This document shows positions 1 to 8,820 of a stretch of 64,000 nt of DNA, piece by piece. Below the pieces are notes generated by a model. That model did no database searches, was not told the origin of the DNA, and saw nothing but the letters and a program-made list of their open reading frames with translations. The stretch is from assembly GCA_963775445.1 (NCBI GenBank), contig CAVZIT010000006.1, positions 1 through 64,000 on the forward strand, read 5' to 3'. The DNA comes from Dokdonella_A sp963775445 (GTDB lineage Bacteria > Pseudomonadota > Gammaproteobacteria > Xanthomonadales > Rhodanobacteraceae). Within the stretch, counting starts at the first letter, position 1, and every line of letters starts with the position of its first letter. The translations under genes and the position numbers were made by a program.

Positions 1-2404
1 AACCTCGCCTCGTCCCAAATCTCCACGCCGACTTCCCTCGCCTTGTCGAGCTTTGATCCGGCCGCTTCTCCCGCTACAACGAAGCTGGTTTTCCTGGACA
101 CGCTGCCGGCAACCTTTGCACCAAGGGCTTCGAGTTTTTCCTTCGCTTCCTCGCGCGTCAGCGCAGTGAGCGTGCCGGTCAGGACGACGGTCTGGCCTTC
201 GAGCGGGCCGGTGGCGGTAGCGCGAACGTGTGCGGTGGCCTTGTTCAGACGCGCGAGCGCTTCGGCGCAACGTTCGTGCGAGCGCGCGCCCGTCGCGGCT
301 GTGCAGAAACGCGTGCACGGCATCGGCGGTGTCCTGCGGCAGACCGGTTGCGACGAGCGCTTCGACATCGGCCGCAAGAATCGCCTCGATCGAATCGAAA
401 CCGGACGCAAGCTGCTCGGCGCGCTTCGGCGTCAGCTTCGGGATTTCCATCTGCGCAAGCACGCTGCCGAGATCGAGCGCACGCGCGCAGCTTCGGCGAC
501 GGCGCGTGCGCATCGCCGATTTCGACGCCGCGCGCAAGCAGGTCGTCGATGACCTGCTGGTTGCCTTGCTGTTCGAAGAACGCGTCGATCGCGCGTGCGA
601 CTTCGCCGCCGATGTCGGGCACGAGTTTGAGCAGTGGCCACGGCAGATGGCGGATGAGTGCGAGTTCGCCGAACCACACGGCCAGTGCCTTGGCAGTGCT
701 TTCGCCAACGTGCGTGATGCCGAGCGCGTAGAGGAAACGCGCAAGCGTCGTGCTTCTGCTCGCCTCGATCGCCTTGATCAGGTTCTCGGCCCACTTGGTC
801 GCGACCTTGCCGGACTTCACGGTGTCGGGCGTTGTCCCATCGCGCTCGTCCGCGCGACGTTTCATTTCGAGGAGATCGTCGAGCGTCAGCTTGTACAGAT
901 CGGCGACTGATTTCACGTAGCCAAGATCGGACAGATCCTCGATGTAGCGCTCGCCGAGTCCGTCGATGTCGATCGCGCGACGCGACGCGAAATGGAAGAT
1001 CGCCTGCACGCGCTGCGCGGCGCAGGTCAGCTCGCCGGTGCAGCGCGAAACTGCCTCGCCCTCCTCGCGCACGATGTCGGACCCGCAGATCGGGCAATGC
1101 GTCGGCATGGTCCACGGCGTGGTCTTTTTCGGACGCAACTCCGGCACGACGCGCACGACTTCGGGAATCACGTCGCCCGCGCGGCGCACGATGACGGTGT
1201 CGCCGACGCGCACGTCGAGCCGCGCGACCTGGTCGGCGTTGTGCAGCGTCGCGTTGGTGACAGTCACGCCACCGACCTGCACCGGCGCGAGTTTCGCGGC
1301 TGGCGTCGCCGCGCCGGTGCGACCGATATTGATGATGATGTCCTCGACCGTGGTCTGCTGTTCCTCGGCCGGAAACTTGTGCGCGATCGCCCAGCGCGGC
1401 GTGCGCCCGACGAAACCGAGTTCGCGCTGCGCGGCAAGATCGTCGACCTTGTACACGACGCCGTCGATGTCGAACGGCAGGCTGTCGCGCTTGGCGCCGA
1501 TCTTCGCGTAATAGGCCAGGCAGCCTTTCGCACCGCGCGCCGTCTCGACCAGCTTGCTGACCGGCAAACCCCATTCCCGAAGTTGCGCAAGCGTCGCCGA
1601 ATGCGTCGCCGGCAGCGATGCGCCTTCTACCACGCCGAGCGCATAGGCGTAGAACGCGAGCGGGCGCCGCGCGGTGATGCGCGGATCGAGCTGGCGCAGC
1701 GAACCGGCCGCGCCGTTGCGCGGATTCGCGAGCACCTTGCCGCCTTCGGCGCGCGCGCGCTCGTTCCACGCCTCGAAGGCAGCGCGCGGCATGTAGACCT
1801 CGCCGCGCACCTCGAGCACGCGCGGCCATCCCTTTCCGCGCAAGCGCAGCGATCGATCCTCATTTGTTCCGCCGCGCAAGCGCAGCGATCGATCCTCATT
1901 TATCCCGCTGCGCAAGCGCAGCGGAATGGACTTGATCGTGCGCAGGTTCGCGGTCACGTCCTCGCCGGTCTCGCCGTCGCCGCGCGTCGCACCGCGCACG
2001 AACGCGCCATCCTCGTAGCGCAGGCTGATCGCGAGCCCGTCGAATTTCGGTTCGACCGAGAACGTGGGATCGTTCTGATCGAGCCGTTGCTCGATGCGGC
2101 GCTCGAAATCCTCGACCTCGGCTTCGCTGAATGCGTTGGCGAGCGAGAGCATCGGTATCTCGTGGCGCACCGAGGCGAACGCAGCGGAAGGCGCGGCACC
2201 GACACGCTGCGTCGGGGAATCCTGAGTGATCAGCTCGGGATGCTCCGCTTCGAGCGCTTCGAGCTCGCGCATCAGCTTGTCGTAGGCGGCGTCCGTGATG
2301 TCCGGATCGTCGAGCACGTGATAGCGATGATTGGCCTGATCGACGCGCGCGCGCAGCGCCGCGGCTTTCGCGGCGAGATCGGACGAAGTGCTATTCTTGG
2401 CCAT
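1..2404 (-). CDS. ligA: NAD-dependent DNA ligase LigA, C-terminus beyond window, two apparent +1 frameshifts
   Basis: Seals nicks in DNA during replication and repair using NAD+. Read from ATG 2404, the N-terminal Ia domain is followed by the adenylation domain with the KFDG motif (nucleophile Lys about residue 120), the OB fold, a four-Cys zinc finger (CPICG...C...C) and helix-hairpin-helix repeats. Frame 1 stays homologous to about position 490. The match then continues one base further on (adding an HhH-like stretch, usual for the long Lysobacterales LigA), and at about 250-285 it shifts again by one base into the frame that carries the BRCT domain down to position 1. Read unspliced, the first frame stops at 245 after 719 residues with a meaningless Arg-rich tail. 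Because ligA is normally essential, sequencing indels are as likely as true mutation. Residues 166-189 are an unusual in-frame repeat insertion, described separately. The gene is divergent from the ABC exporter. Confidence 0.93.
1839..1924 (-). repeat. 36-bp tandem repeat (2 copies plus a 14-bp partial copy) inside ligA
   Basis: Two adjacent 36-bp units (1839-1874 and 1875-1910) differ at three positions, and a third partial unit (1911-1924) matches the first 13 bases. Each unit begins cgcaagcgcagcgatcgatc on the plus strand and encodes 12 residues ending NEDRSLRLR in LigA. Other LigA proteins pass directly from the IPLRLR-like strand to the LEVRGEVY strand here, so the 24 extra residues look like an in-frame insertion seeded at the host LRLR codons. 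Confidence 0.85.
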
Positions 2405-2504
2405 CCAGCTGCCATTTTAGCCGCTGAAGCCTTGCGAGGCGTGCCCGCTTGAAACCACGCATGCCGCCCGCACTTCGACTTGTCCGCCCTGCCGATACAA
2501 ACGC

Positions 2505-4274
2505 GTGACCCCGACCGACGACACCGTCACCCGCAAGCGAAAACTCTCCGCTTACGCGCGCATCCTGCCGTATTTCCGGATGTATCGAGGGCTGCTCGCG
2601 GGCTGGCTTGTGTTCCTCGCGTTGTCGTCCGCGGCGACCCTGATCCTGCCGCTCGCGGTGCGCTACATGATCGACCGCGGTTTCGCGCATGCCGATCCAG
2701 CGACAATCAACGCGAGTTTCATCGGGCTGTTCGCGGTCGCCTGCGTGATGGCGGTGGCGAGTGCCGGACGTTTCTTCTTCGTCAGCCTGTTCGGCGAGCG
2801 CGTCGTGGCCGACCTGCGGCGTCGCCTTTATACGCATCTCCTGACGCTCGATGCGACGTTCTACGAAACCACGCGTGTCGGCGAACTCGTCTCGCGCCTC
2901 GCGGCGGACACCGAACTGGTGCAGACCGTGGTCGGGTCGAGTCTTTCGATCGCGCTTCGCAACACCGTCATCCTGCTCGGCGCATCGACTGCGCTGCTCT
3001 TGACCAGCCCGCACCTGACCGGACTTGCCGCGCTGGTGATTCCGCTCGTGATCCTGCCGATCATCGTGTTCGGCCGGCGGGTGCAACGCCTCTCGCGCGA
3101 GAGCCAGGACCGCATTGCCGACTCGACCGCGGTCGCGAGCGAAACGCTGCACGCCATCCATACCGTGCAGGCCTACACACGCGAACCGGTCGAGGGCAAG
3201 CGCTACACCGACGCGGTCAATCGCGTGCTGTCCACAGCGCGACGTCGCATCGGCGTTCGTGCCGGCTTGACGGCGCTGGTCATCCTGCTGGTGTTCGGTG
3301 CCATCACGCTGGTGCTGTGGGCGGGCGCCAAGGCAGTCGTCGGCGGCGCAATGGATGCGGGCGTGCTCGGGCAGTTCGTGCTGTATGCGGTGTTCGCGGC
3401 CGGCTCGGTCGGCGCGCTCAGCGAAGTCTGGGGCGACGTGTTGCGCGCCGGCGGCGCGCTCGAGCGCATCGGCGAGTTGCTCGATACCGCCCCCGCAATC
3501 CGCTCGCCCGCCGAGCCCGGCGCATTGCCTTCGCGCGTCCGCGGCGCAATTCATTTCGACGAGGTCGAGTTTGCCTATCCTTCGCGACCCGATCGCGCGG
3601 CGCTGCACCAGTTCAGCCTCGATATCGAGCCCGGCGAAACGGTTGCGCTGGTCGGACCCTCGGGCGCGGGCAAGACCACGGTGTTCCAGCTGCTGTTGCG
3701 TTTCCACGATCCGCTGCGTGGCCGCATCGCGCTCGATGACGTGGATATCCGCACGCTGTCGTTGCACGATCTGCGCGCGGCATTCGCGCTGGTGCCGCAG
3801 GAACCCGTGCTGTTCGGCGCGAGCGCCGCCGACAATATCCGTTTTGGGCGCACCGATGCCGACGACGCGGAAGTGGTCGCGGCTGCCGAGGCGGCCGAAG
3901 CCGCCGAGTTCATCGATGAGCTGCCCGAAAAATACGAAACCCAGCTTGGCGAACGCGGCGTGCGTTTGTCGGGCGGCCAGCAACAACGCATCGCGATTGC
4001 GCGTGCGTTGCTGCGCGATGCGCCGGTGCTGTTGCTCGACGAGGCCACCTCGAGCCTCGACGCGCAATCGGAACATCTCGTGCAGCAGGCGCTCGACCGA
4101 CTGATCCGCGATCGCACCACGCTGGTCATCGCGCACCGCCTCGCCACCGTGCAACGCGCCGACCGTATCGTGGTCATGGACGCGGGGCGCATCGTCGCTC
4201 AAGGCACCCACGCGGAACTGGTACGCGCCGGCGGCCTGTACGCCGAGCTTGCGCGGCTGCAGTTCGCAGCCTGA
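2505..4274 (+). CDS. MsbA/ATM-type ABC exporter, fused permease and ATPase
   Basis: Half-size ABC exporter of 589 residues expected to work as a homodimer in the inner membrane; the substrate cannot be told from sequence. The N-terminal half has about six hydrophobic helices (ABC_membrane fold, residues about 20-320). The C-terminal half is a full nucleotide-binding domain: Walker A GPSGAGKTT at about 384, signature LSGGQQQR at about 488, Walker B VLLLDEATSSLD at about 507, and the switch His in IAHRLAT. The start is GTG 2505 without a clear Shine-Dalgarno; no better in-frame start follows before the conserved RILPYFR segment. It lies 21 bp before the Rieske oxygenase gene and may share its transcript, but a functional link is not evident. 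Lipid or multidrug export are the usual roles of this subfamily. Confidence 0.9.
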   Translation: MTPTDDTVTRKRKLSAYARILPYFRMYRGLLAGWLVFLALSSAATLILPLAVRYMIDRGFAHADPATINASFIGLFAVACVMAVASAGRFFFVSLFGERVVADLRRRLYTHLLTLDATFYETTRVGELVSRLAADTELVQTVVGSSLSIALRNTVILLGASTALLLTSPHLTGLAALVIPLVILPIIVFGRRVQRLSRESQDRIADSTAVASETLHAIHTVQAYTREPVEGKRYTDAVNRVLSTARRRIGVRAGLTALVILLVFGAITLVLWAGAKAVVGGAMDAGVLGQFVLYAVFAAGSVGALSEVWGDVLRAGGALERIGELLDTAPAIRSPAEPGALPSRVRGAIHFDEVEFAYPSRPDRAALHQFSLDIEPGETVALVGPSGAGKTTVFQLLLRFHDPLRGRIALDDVDIRTLSLHDLRAAFALVPQEPVLFGASAADNIRFGRTDADDAEVVAAAEAAEAAEFIDELPEKYETQLGERGVRLSGGQQQRIAIARALLRDAPVLLLDEATSSLDAQSEHLVQQALDRLIRDRTTLVIAHRLATVQRADRIVVMDAGRIVAQGTHAELVRAGGLYAELARLQFAA

Positions 4275-4295
4275 GCTCGCAACGAGGCCTTGGCC

Positions 4296-5402
4296 ATGGA
4301 CGCACCGCCGTTGCATCGGAAGTCCATGCTTTCGGAAACCGAACTCGCCGCGCAACCGCTCGATCGTGCGGTTGCGTTGCCGGCGCACTGCTACACCGAT
4401 CCCGCCCTGTTCGCATTCGAGCGCGGAGCGATCTTTGCGCGCGCCTGGCAACTGGTCGCGCGCAGCGCGGACCTCGCGGCATCGGGCGATCACACCGTTG
4501 CCGAAATCGCGGGCGTTCCGCTGCTGATCGTGCGCGGCGCCGATGGCGAATTGCGCGCGCTGCACAACGTCTGCCGGCACCGCGCCGGTCCGATCGCAAC
4601 CTGCGATGGACGCGGCGCGCGTCGCCTGGTCTGCCGCTACCACGGTTGGAGCTATGACCTTGACGGCCGTTTGCTCAGCGCCTCGGACATGGACGATGCG
4701 GCCGGATTCGATGCCTCGAAGATCTCGCTGCCGCAAGCGCGCATTGCGCAGTGGCAGGGCCTCGTGTTCGCTGCGCTTGGAGAGGCCCCGCCGCTCGAAG
4801 ACGTAGTCGCCGGGATCGACCAGCGCATCGGATCCGACGCATTCGCCGATCTCGCATTCGAACGCAGCGTCACCTACGACATCGCCTGCAACTGGAAGAC
4901 CTACGTCGACAATTTCCTCGAGGGCTATCACCTGCCGCTGGTGCATCCGGAACTCAACCGGCTGCTCGATTACCGCCGCTATGCGACCGAAACCGCCATC
5001 TGGTCTTCGCTGCAATCGAGCCCGATCGACGGGAGCTCTGGACCGTACGCGAGCGGCGAGGCGCTTTACTATTTCCTGTGGCCGAACATCATGTTGAATA
5101 TCCTGCCCGGGCGCCTGCAAGTAAATCGCGTCGTTCCGCTGGAGACCCAGCGCTGCCGCGTGGAGTTCGATTATTTCCATGCGCCCGGCGGAAATGCGGG
5201 AGCGGTCGCTGCACCAGACGAGGATGAGGCCTTCAGCGATCTGGTCCAGCGGCAGGACATTGCGATCTGCGAGCGTGTGCAACGCGGACTCGCATCGGGT
5301 TCCTATGTCGCGGGGCGGCTCAACCCGCGCCACGAGCGCGGTCTGCATCATTTCCAGGAGTTGGTGCGCTCGGCCTATCGCACCCAGCTCGACGCACACT
5401 GA
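4296..5402 (+). CDS. Rieske-type non-heme iron oxygenase, catalytic (alpha) subunit
   Basis: Predicted to hydroxylate or demethylate an organic substrate, passing electrons from a [2Fe-2S] Rieske centre to mononuclear iron. The 368-residue protein shows Rieske ligands C93-x-H95 and C113-x2-H116 (NVCRHRAG, LVCRYHGWSY), then the catalytic segment with the bridging Asp at about 205 and iron ligands H212 and H217 in the DNFLEGYHLPLVHPEL stretch. A third Asp in QRQDIAICE is the likely facial-triad ligand. Size and motifs resemble the GbcA/choline-monooxygenase/carnitine-oxygenase side of the family rather than large aromatic dioxygenases, but substrate is not assignable. I chose ATG 4296, preceded by AACGAGG, over TTG 4290. 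No reductase or ferredoxin gene lies nearby, so its electron donor must be encoded elsewhere. Confidence 0.88.
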   Translation: MDAPPLHRKSMLSETELAAQPLDRAVALPAHCYTDPALFAFERGAIFARAWQLVARSADLAASGDHTVAEIAGVPLLIVRGADGELRALHNVCRHRAGPIATCDGRGARRLVCRYHGWSYDLDGRLLSASDMDDAAGFDASKISLPQARIAQWQGLVFAALGEAPPLEDVVAGIDQRIGSDAFADLAFERSVTYDIACNWKTYVDNFLEGYHLPLVHPELNRLLDYRRYATETAIWSSLQSSPIDGSSGPYASGEALYYFLWPNIMLNILPGRLQVNRVVPLETQRCRVEFDYFHAPGGNAGAVAAPDEDEAFSDLVQRQDIAICERVQRGLASGSYVAGRLNPRHERGLHHFQELVRSAYRTQLDAH

Positions 5403-5588
5403 GGCGATCCGGCGCCGACGTTCCGGACGCGTCACGCTCCGGACCGCGATTCAATTCGAGCGCACGAGCAACTGCCAGCGCGACGCACTCGTCGCGCTGG
5501 CGCGCGTGTCGAAAAGTCACTCGGAAACCTGCTGCCCGCGCTCCGCTGCGAACGGAAAGCCGCGGCGCGCGTCGACACTCGAGTCGAT

Positions 5589-5795
5589 TCAGGAGAGCGG
5601 CTGCACCCCGGCCGCCTGCGAGCCCTTGGGGCCCTGCACGACCTCGAAATTCACGCGCTGTCCCTGTTGCAGCGTGCGAAAGCCATCCGAGTTGATTGCC
5701 GAATAATGCACGAAGATGTCATCGCCCCCTTCCTCTGGCGCGATGAATCCAAACCCCTTGGAATCATTGAACCACTTCACCGTACCGGTACGCAT
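5589..5795 (-). CDS. Cold-shock domain protein, CspA family
   Basis: A 68-residue single cold-shock domain that binds single-stranded RNA/DNA and melts RNA structure. It has the RNP1 motif KGFGFI and RNP2 motif DIFVHYSAI in the usual places, and its length is normal for the family. The start ATG 5795 is preceded by AAGAGG. About 80 nt of leader separate it from an extended -10 element at 5881-5889, in line with the long regulated leaders of csp genes. It stands alone between convergent and divergent neighbours. Whether it is cold-induced or constitutive cannot be told. Confidence 0.95.
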   Translation of the reverse strand: MRTGTVKWFNDSKGFGFIAPEEGGDDIFVHYSAINSDGFRTLQQGQRVNFEVVQGPKGSQAAGVQPLS

Positions 5796-5880
5796 CTTGG
5801 AAACCTCTTGCAGTTGGGACCTGCACGGCGTTCACGGCCGGGACCAACGATCGAACTCGACCTCATCGGCAGGCCGACCA

Positions 5881-5889
5881 AGTATAACA
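5881..5889 (-). promoter_or_regulatory. Extended -10 promoter of the csp gene
   Basis: On the minus strand the bases read TGTTATACT, a TG-n-TATACT extended -10 hexamer, in a locally AT-rich patch of otherwise GC-rich DNA, about 85 nt upstream of the csp start. The -35 region is weak (TTGCTT at 19-bp spacing). Inferred from sequence only. Confidence 0.5.
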
Positions 5890-6016
5890 AGTGTTAAACG
5901 CAAGAAAGCAAGTCCGCGCGCATCGGGACTATTCCGCACCAGGCCTCATTATTGGCCACCGGACGGGCTCTCCCATGGCCGCCCCCCGCGGGACGCCGGC
6001 GACGGCGTCTGGTGCT

Positions 6017-6769
6017 TCAGGCCGTCAGGAGCTGGCTTATCAGGGCCGGTACCAAAGCGGTGGCGGATGCGAGGTTGGCGAGGATTTCGTCGAGGCCGAT
6101 TTCAACAGCCGAGGATCGCGGATCGCACCCGGCGGCCCAGTTTGCGACGAGCGCAAGGCACGCGTAGGCGAGGCCCAGTTCTCGCGCCAGCGCGGCCTCG
6201 GGCATGCCGGTCATGCCAACCAGGTCGCACCCATCACGGCGCATGCGCGCGATTTCGGCACGCGTCTCGAGCCGCGGGCCCTGGGTCGCGCCGTAACATC
6301 CGCCGTCGACCATCGCGATCTGCGCGCGCTGACCGGCTTCGAGCAGATCGTGCCGCAACGCGGCGTCGTAGGGTTCGCCGAAATCGATGTGACGCACTTT
6401 CGCGTCCGGCGCATCGCAATAGGTACCGGCACGTCCCCACGTGTAGTCGATGATCTGATCCGGCACGACCAGCACCCGCGGGCCGAGATCTTCGCGAATG
6501 CCGCCGACGGCATTGATGCCGACCACGCGGCGGGCCCCGAGCTCATGCAGCGCCCACAGATTGGCGCGGTAGTTCACCTGCTGCGGCAGGATGGAATGCT
6601 CCTTGCCGTGGCGCGCGACAAAGGCGAGTCGCGCCTCGCCGAGCTGGCCGATGACGATCGGCGCCGATGGCGTGCCGAAAGGTGTATGCAGCGCATGCTG
6701 CGTGCTGTCGGCAAGCGCTGGAAGATCGTACATGCCGGTGCCGCCGATCAGCGCGAGATCGATCTTCAT
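6017..6769 (-). CDS. S-methyl-5'-thioinosine phosphorylase / MTA phosphorylase family
   Basis: A 250-residue purine nucleoside phosphorylase of the MTAP/PNP type. It cleaves a methylthio-purine nucleoside with phosphate to methylthioribose-1-phosphate plus the base. The N-terminal GGTGMYDL, the phosphate-site RHGKEH and the TQGPRLETRAEI and MVGMTGMPEAALAREL-like segments are present. In Pseudomonas and Xanthomonas the enzyme next to hpt/nagZ is a methylthioinosine phosphorylase that releases hypoxanthine. The same neighbours here (hpt at 6911, nagZ at 7452) support that specificity, though MTA itself cannot be excluded from motifs alone. It feeds the MtnB/MtnD/MtnC route encoded at 55-58 kb. 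The start ATG 6769 follows GGAGGCTCC. Confidence 0.88.
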   Translation of the reverse strand: MKIDLALIGGTGMYDLPALADSTQHALHTPFGTPSAPIVIGQLGEARLAFVARHGKEHSILPQQVNYRANLWALHELGARRVVGINAVGGIREDLGPRVLVVPDQIIDYTWGRAGTYCDAPDAKVRHIDFGEPYDAALRHDLLEAGQRAQIAMVDGGCYGATQGPRLETRAEIARMRRDGCDLVGMTGMPEAALARELGLAYACLALVANWAAGCDPRSSAVEIGLDEILANLASATALVPALISQLLTA

Positions 6770-6798
6770 TTTCAGGAGCCTCCAGAGTGTTCACCGAG

Positions 6799-6817
6799 GC
6801 ATGCGAACATCGCATGC
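6799..6817. repeat. Perfect 8-bp inverted repeat between hpt and the MTIP gene
   Basis: GCATGCGA, a 3-base loop, then TCGCATGC, in the 141-bp gap between two co-directional genes. It could form an mRNA hairpin that uncouples the two cistrons. There is no U-run, so it is not a classical terminator. Confidence 0.4.
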
Positions 6818-6910
6818 GGCGTCCCCTCAAGGCCAACTCGCTTGACGCGAGTGCGTCGTCTCGCGGGCGGGGAACGGTCGCGCATCTGCAAATCCATTTT
6901 CATCGCGGTG

Positions 6911-7450
6911 TCACAACGCATAGATCGCGGGCAGATTGCGGCCCTGTTCGTGGTAGTCCATCCCATAGCCGAAAACATATCGATCCGGCACTTCGACGCC
7001 GATGAAATCCGCCACCAGGTCGGGTACGCGTCGATCATGGCGCTTGTCGCAAAGGACCGCGATGAGCACCCGCCGCGCACCACGGTCAAGGCAGTCATCG
7101 CGAATCGCCTTGAGCGTGTGGCCCTCGTCGAGGATGTCGTCGACCAGCAGGACCTCGCGTGCGTCGAGCGGCAACTGCGGTCGCCTGATCCAGTCGAGCT
7201 GGCCGCCTTCGGTTGCGCCGCGATACCGCGTCGCGTGCGCGTAATCGAACTCGAGCGGCGCCTTGATCGCGGTCGCAAGCTGCCCCGCGAACACCAGACC
7301 ACCCTGCATGATCGGGACAAACACCGCCGCATCGCCATCGAGCGCCAGATCGACTTCGCGGCCGATGCGGGCGATGGCTGCCTCGAGCACCGCACGCTCG
7401 TGGATCAGCTCGGCGCGAATCAATGCCTCGGCAAGCGAAGACCGTTGCAT
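6911..7450 (-). CDS. hpt: Hypoxanthine(-guanine) phosphoribosyltransferase
   Basis: Converts hypoxanthine (and often guanine) plus PRPP to IMP/GMP in the cytoplasm. The 179-residue protein carries the family's PRPP-binding signature EVLLVDDILDEGHTLKAI at about residues 98-115, and the FDYAHATRYRG flexible-loop segment before it. The open frame extends far upstream without homology, so I place the start at ATG 7450, one base after the nagZ stop codon (TGA-g-ATG), which implies translational coupling. Next to a methylthioinosine phosphorylase it would recapture the released hypoxanthine. Confidence 0.9.
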   Translation of the reverse strand: MQRSSLAEALIRAELIHERAVLEAAIARIGREVDLALDGDAAVFVPIMQGGLVFAGQLATAIKAPLEFDYAHATRYRGATEGGQLDWIRRPQLPLDAREVLLVDDILDEGHTLKAIRDDCLDRGARRVLIAVLCDKRHDRRVPDLVADFIGVEVPDRYVFGYGMDYHEQGRNLPAIYAL

Positions 7451-7451
7451 C

Positions 7452-8468
7452 TCAACCGACCTTCGCGGATCGATCGAGCGCACCGACGCGCGCGATGAAA
7501 AGGTCACGCTGCGGATTGTCGACCAGCGCATCCCAGCTCTGCGCTGCGTTGCCGCGCAGTCGCACGAGTCGCTCGGCAGCGCAGGCAGCCATCTCGTCGC
7601 TGGCCGCAAGCGCTTCGGGCACGATGGCGGGATCGCAGGCCAGGACCAGATCGCAGCCCGCCGCGAGATGCGCGCCGATGCGTGCGGCGACGCCGCCGAG
7701 GCCGTGCGCCGCGGCCATGCCGATATCGTCGCTGAAAACGGTTCCGCGAAAACCCAACTCGCCGCGCAGGATCCCGCCAATCCAGACGGTCGAGCAACCC
7801 GCGGGCTGCGCATCGACGGAAGGATACTTGACGTGCGCCATCATCACCGCTTCCGCTCCCGCCGCGATCGCGTCGGCAAACGGCACGAGGTCGGTGCGCC
7901 GCAACTCGGCGAGGGAACGCAAGTCCTCGGCGATCTCGACATGCGTGTCCTCGGCGATCGAACCATGCCCGGGGAAATGCTTGAGCGTCGCCGCCATGCC
8001 GCCCAGGTGCATGCCGCGCAGATACGCCTGCACCAACTCCGAGACGACGGCCGGATCGGCATGCAGGGCACGCTCGCCGATCGCGCGATTGCCGCGGGCG
8101 AGATCGGCGACCGGCGCGAAGCTCAGATCGATATCGACCGCGCGCATCTCGCTCGCCATGAGCCATGCATGTTCCTCGGCCAGCGCAATCGCGCGGGTCG
8201 CGTCGCGATCGTACAAGCGGCCCAATGTCGCCAGCGCCGGCAACCGCGTAAAGCCATCACGCAGGCGCTGCACCGGGCCGCCTTCCTGATCGACGCAAAC
8301 CAGGAACGGACCCGGTCGCACGGCGCGTATCGAATCGATCAGCGCGGCAACCTGTGCGCGATCGTCGACATTGCGACCAAACAGGATCACCCCGCTGACC
8401 TGCGGCATGGCCAGCCATGCGCGCTCATCGCCGCCGAGGGTCTTTCCGGGAATTCCTATGATCAGCAT
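7452..8468 (-). CDS. nagZ: Beta-N-acetylhexosaminidase NagZ (GH3)
   Basis: Cytoplasmic glycosidase of peptidoglycan recycling that removes N-acetylglucosamine from anhydro-muropeptides and so influences beta-lactamase induction in bacteria that have that circuit. The GH3 landmarks are present: VDQEGGPVQRLRDGF, the catalytic-loop KHFPGHGSIAEDTH with the His/Asp dyad, and nucleophile Asp in FSDDIGM. I chose ATG 8468 because homology starts there (MLIIGIPG). An in-frame ATG at 8534 would add 22 unconserved residues. Its stop is one base from the hpt start, forming nagZ-hpt-(MTIP), the cluster also known from pseudomonads. Confidence 0.9.
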   Translation of the reverse strand: MLIIGIPGKTLGGDERAWLAMPQVSGVILFGRNVDDRAQVAALIDSIRAVRPGPFLVCVDQEGGPVQRLRDGFTRLPALATLGRLYDRDATRAIALAEEHAWLMASEMRAVDIDLSFAPVADLARGNRAIGERALHADPAVVSELVQAYLRGMHLGGMAATLKHFPGHGSIAEDTHVEIAEDLRSLAELRRTDLVPFADAIAAGAEAVMMAHVKYPSVDAQPAGCSTVWIGGILRGELGFRGTVFSDDIGMAAAHGLGGVAARIGAHLAAGCDLVLACDPAIVPEALAASDEMAACAAERLVRLRGNAAQSWDALVDNPQRDLFIARVGALDRSAKVG

Positions 8469-8820
8469 CGGCCGTGCGCGCTTCGATCCGTCGGGAGGCG
8501 CGTCGCGATGCATTCGCGACGCACGAGTGTTCATTATAGAAGAGTCGCCGCGATATCCCTTCTCCTGGGTGAAGGCAGACGCGCTTCATCAAGACGACGT
8601 GGCTACATCGCTAGCTCCGCCCAGCTGGGCAGGATGTCCCGAGAGCGGTCGTGGCAAGCACCGCAGGCACGCGTCGCAGATAGGCCAGCCGGACCGTCTG
8701 CGCTGCCGCTGCTCCCTTTCGGCAGCGACCGCTTACCCCGCCGGCAGGCAAGACCCGACTTCGCAACGTGCCATCTGATTTTTTCCGGCGTCGATGGCCA
8801 CGAGCGACCAGCTACCCGGG
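8469..8820. other. Intergenic region between rlmD and nagZ
   Basis: About 350 bp with no gene I can support; the first 66 bp could belong to nagZ if its earlier ATG is used. A minus-strand open frame here contains a chance CGACH (CxxCH) motif but no cytochrome fold around it. No convincing promoter or terminator was seen. Confidence 0.4.

Noticed and set aside
2391..5435. A 1014-codon open frame on the minus strand opposite the ABC exporter and Rieske genes
   Set aside because: It is antisense to two genes with complete motif sets, shows low-complexity Arg/Gln/His-rich composition, and has no recognisable domain; a GC-skew shadow.
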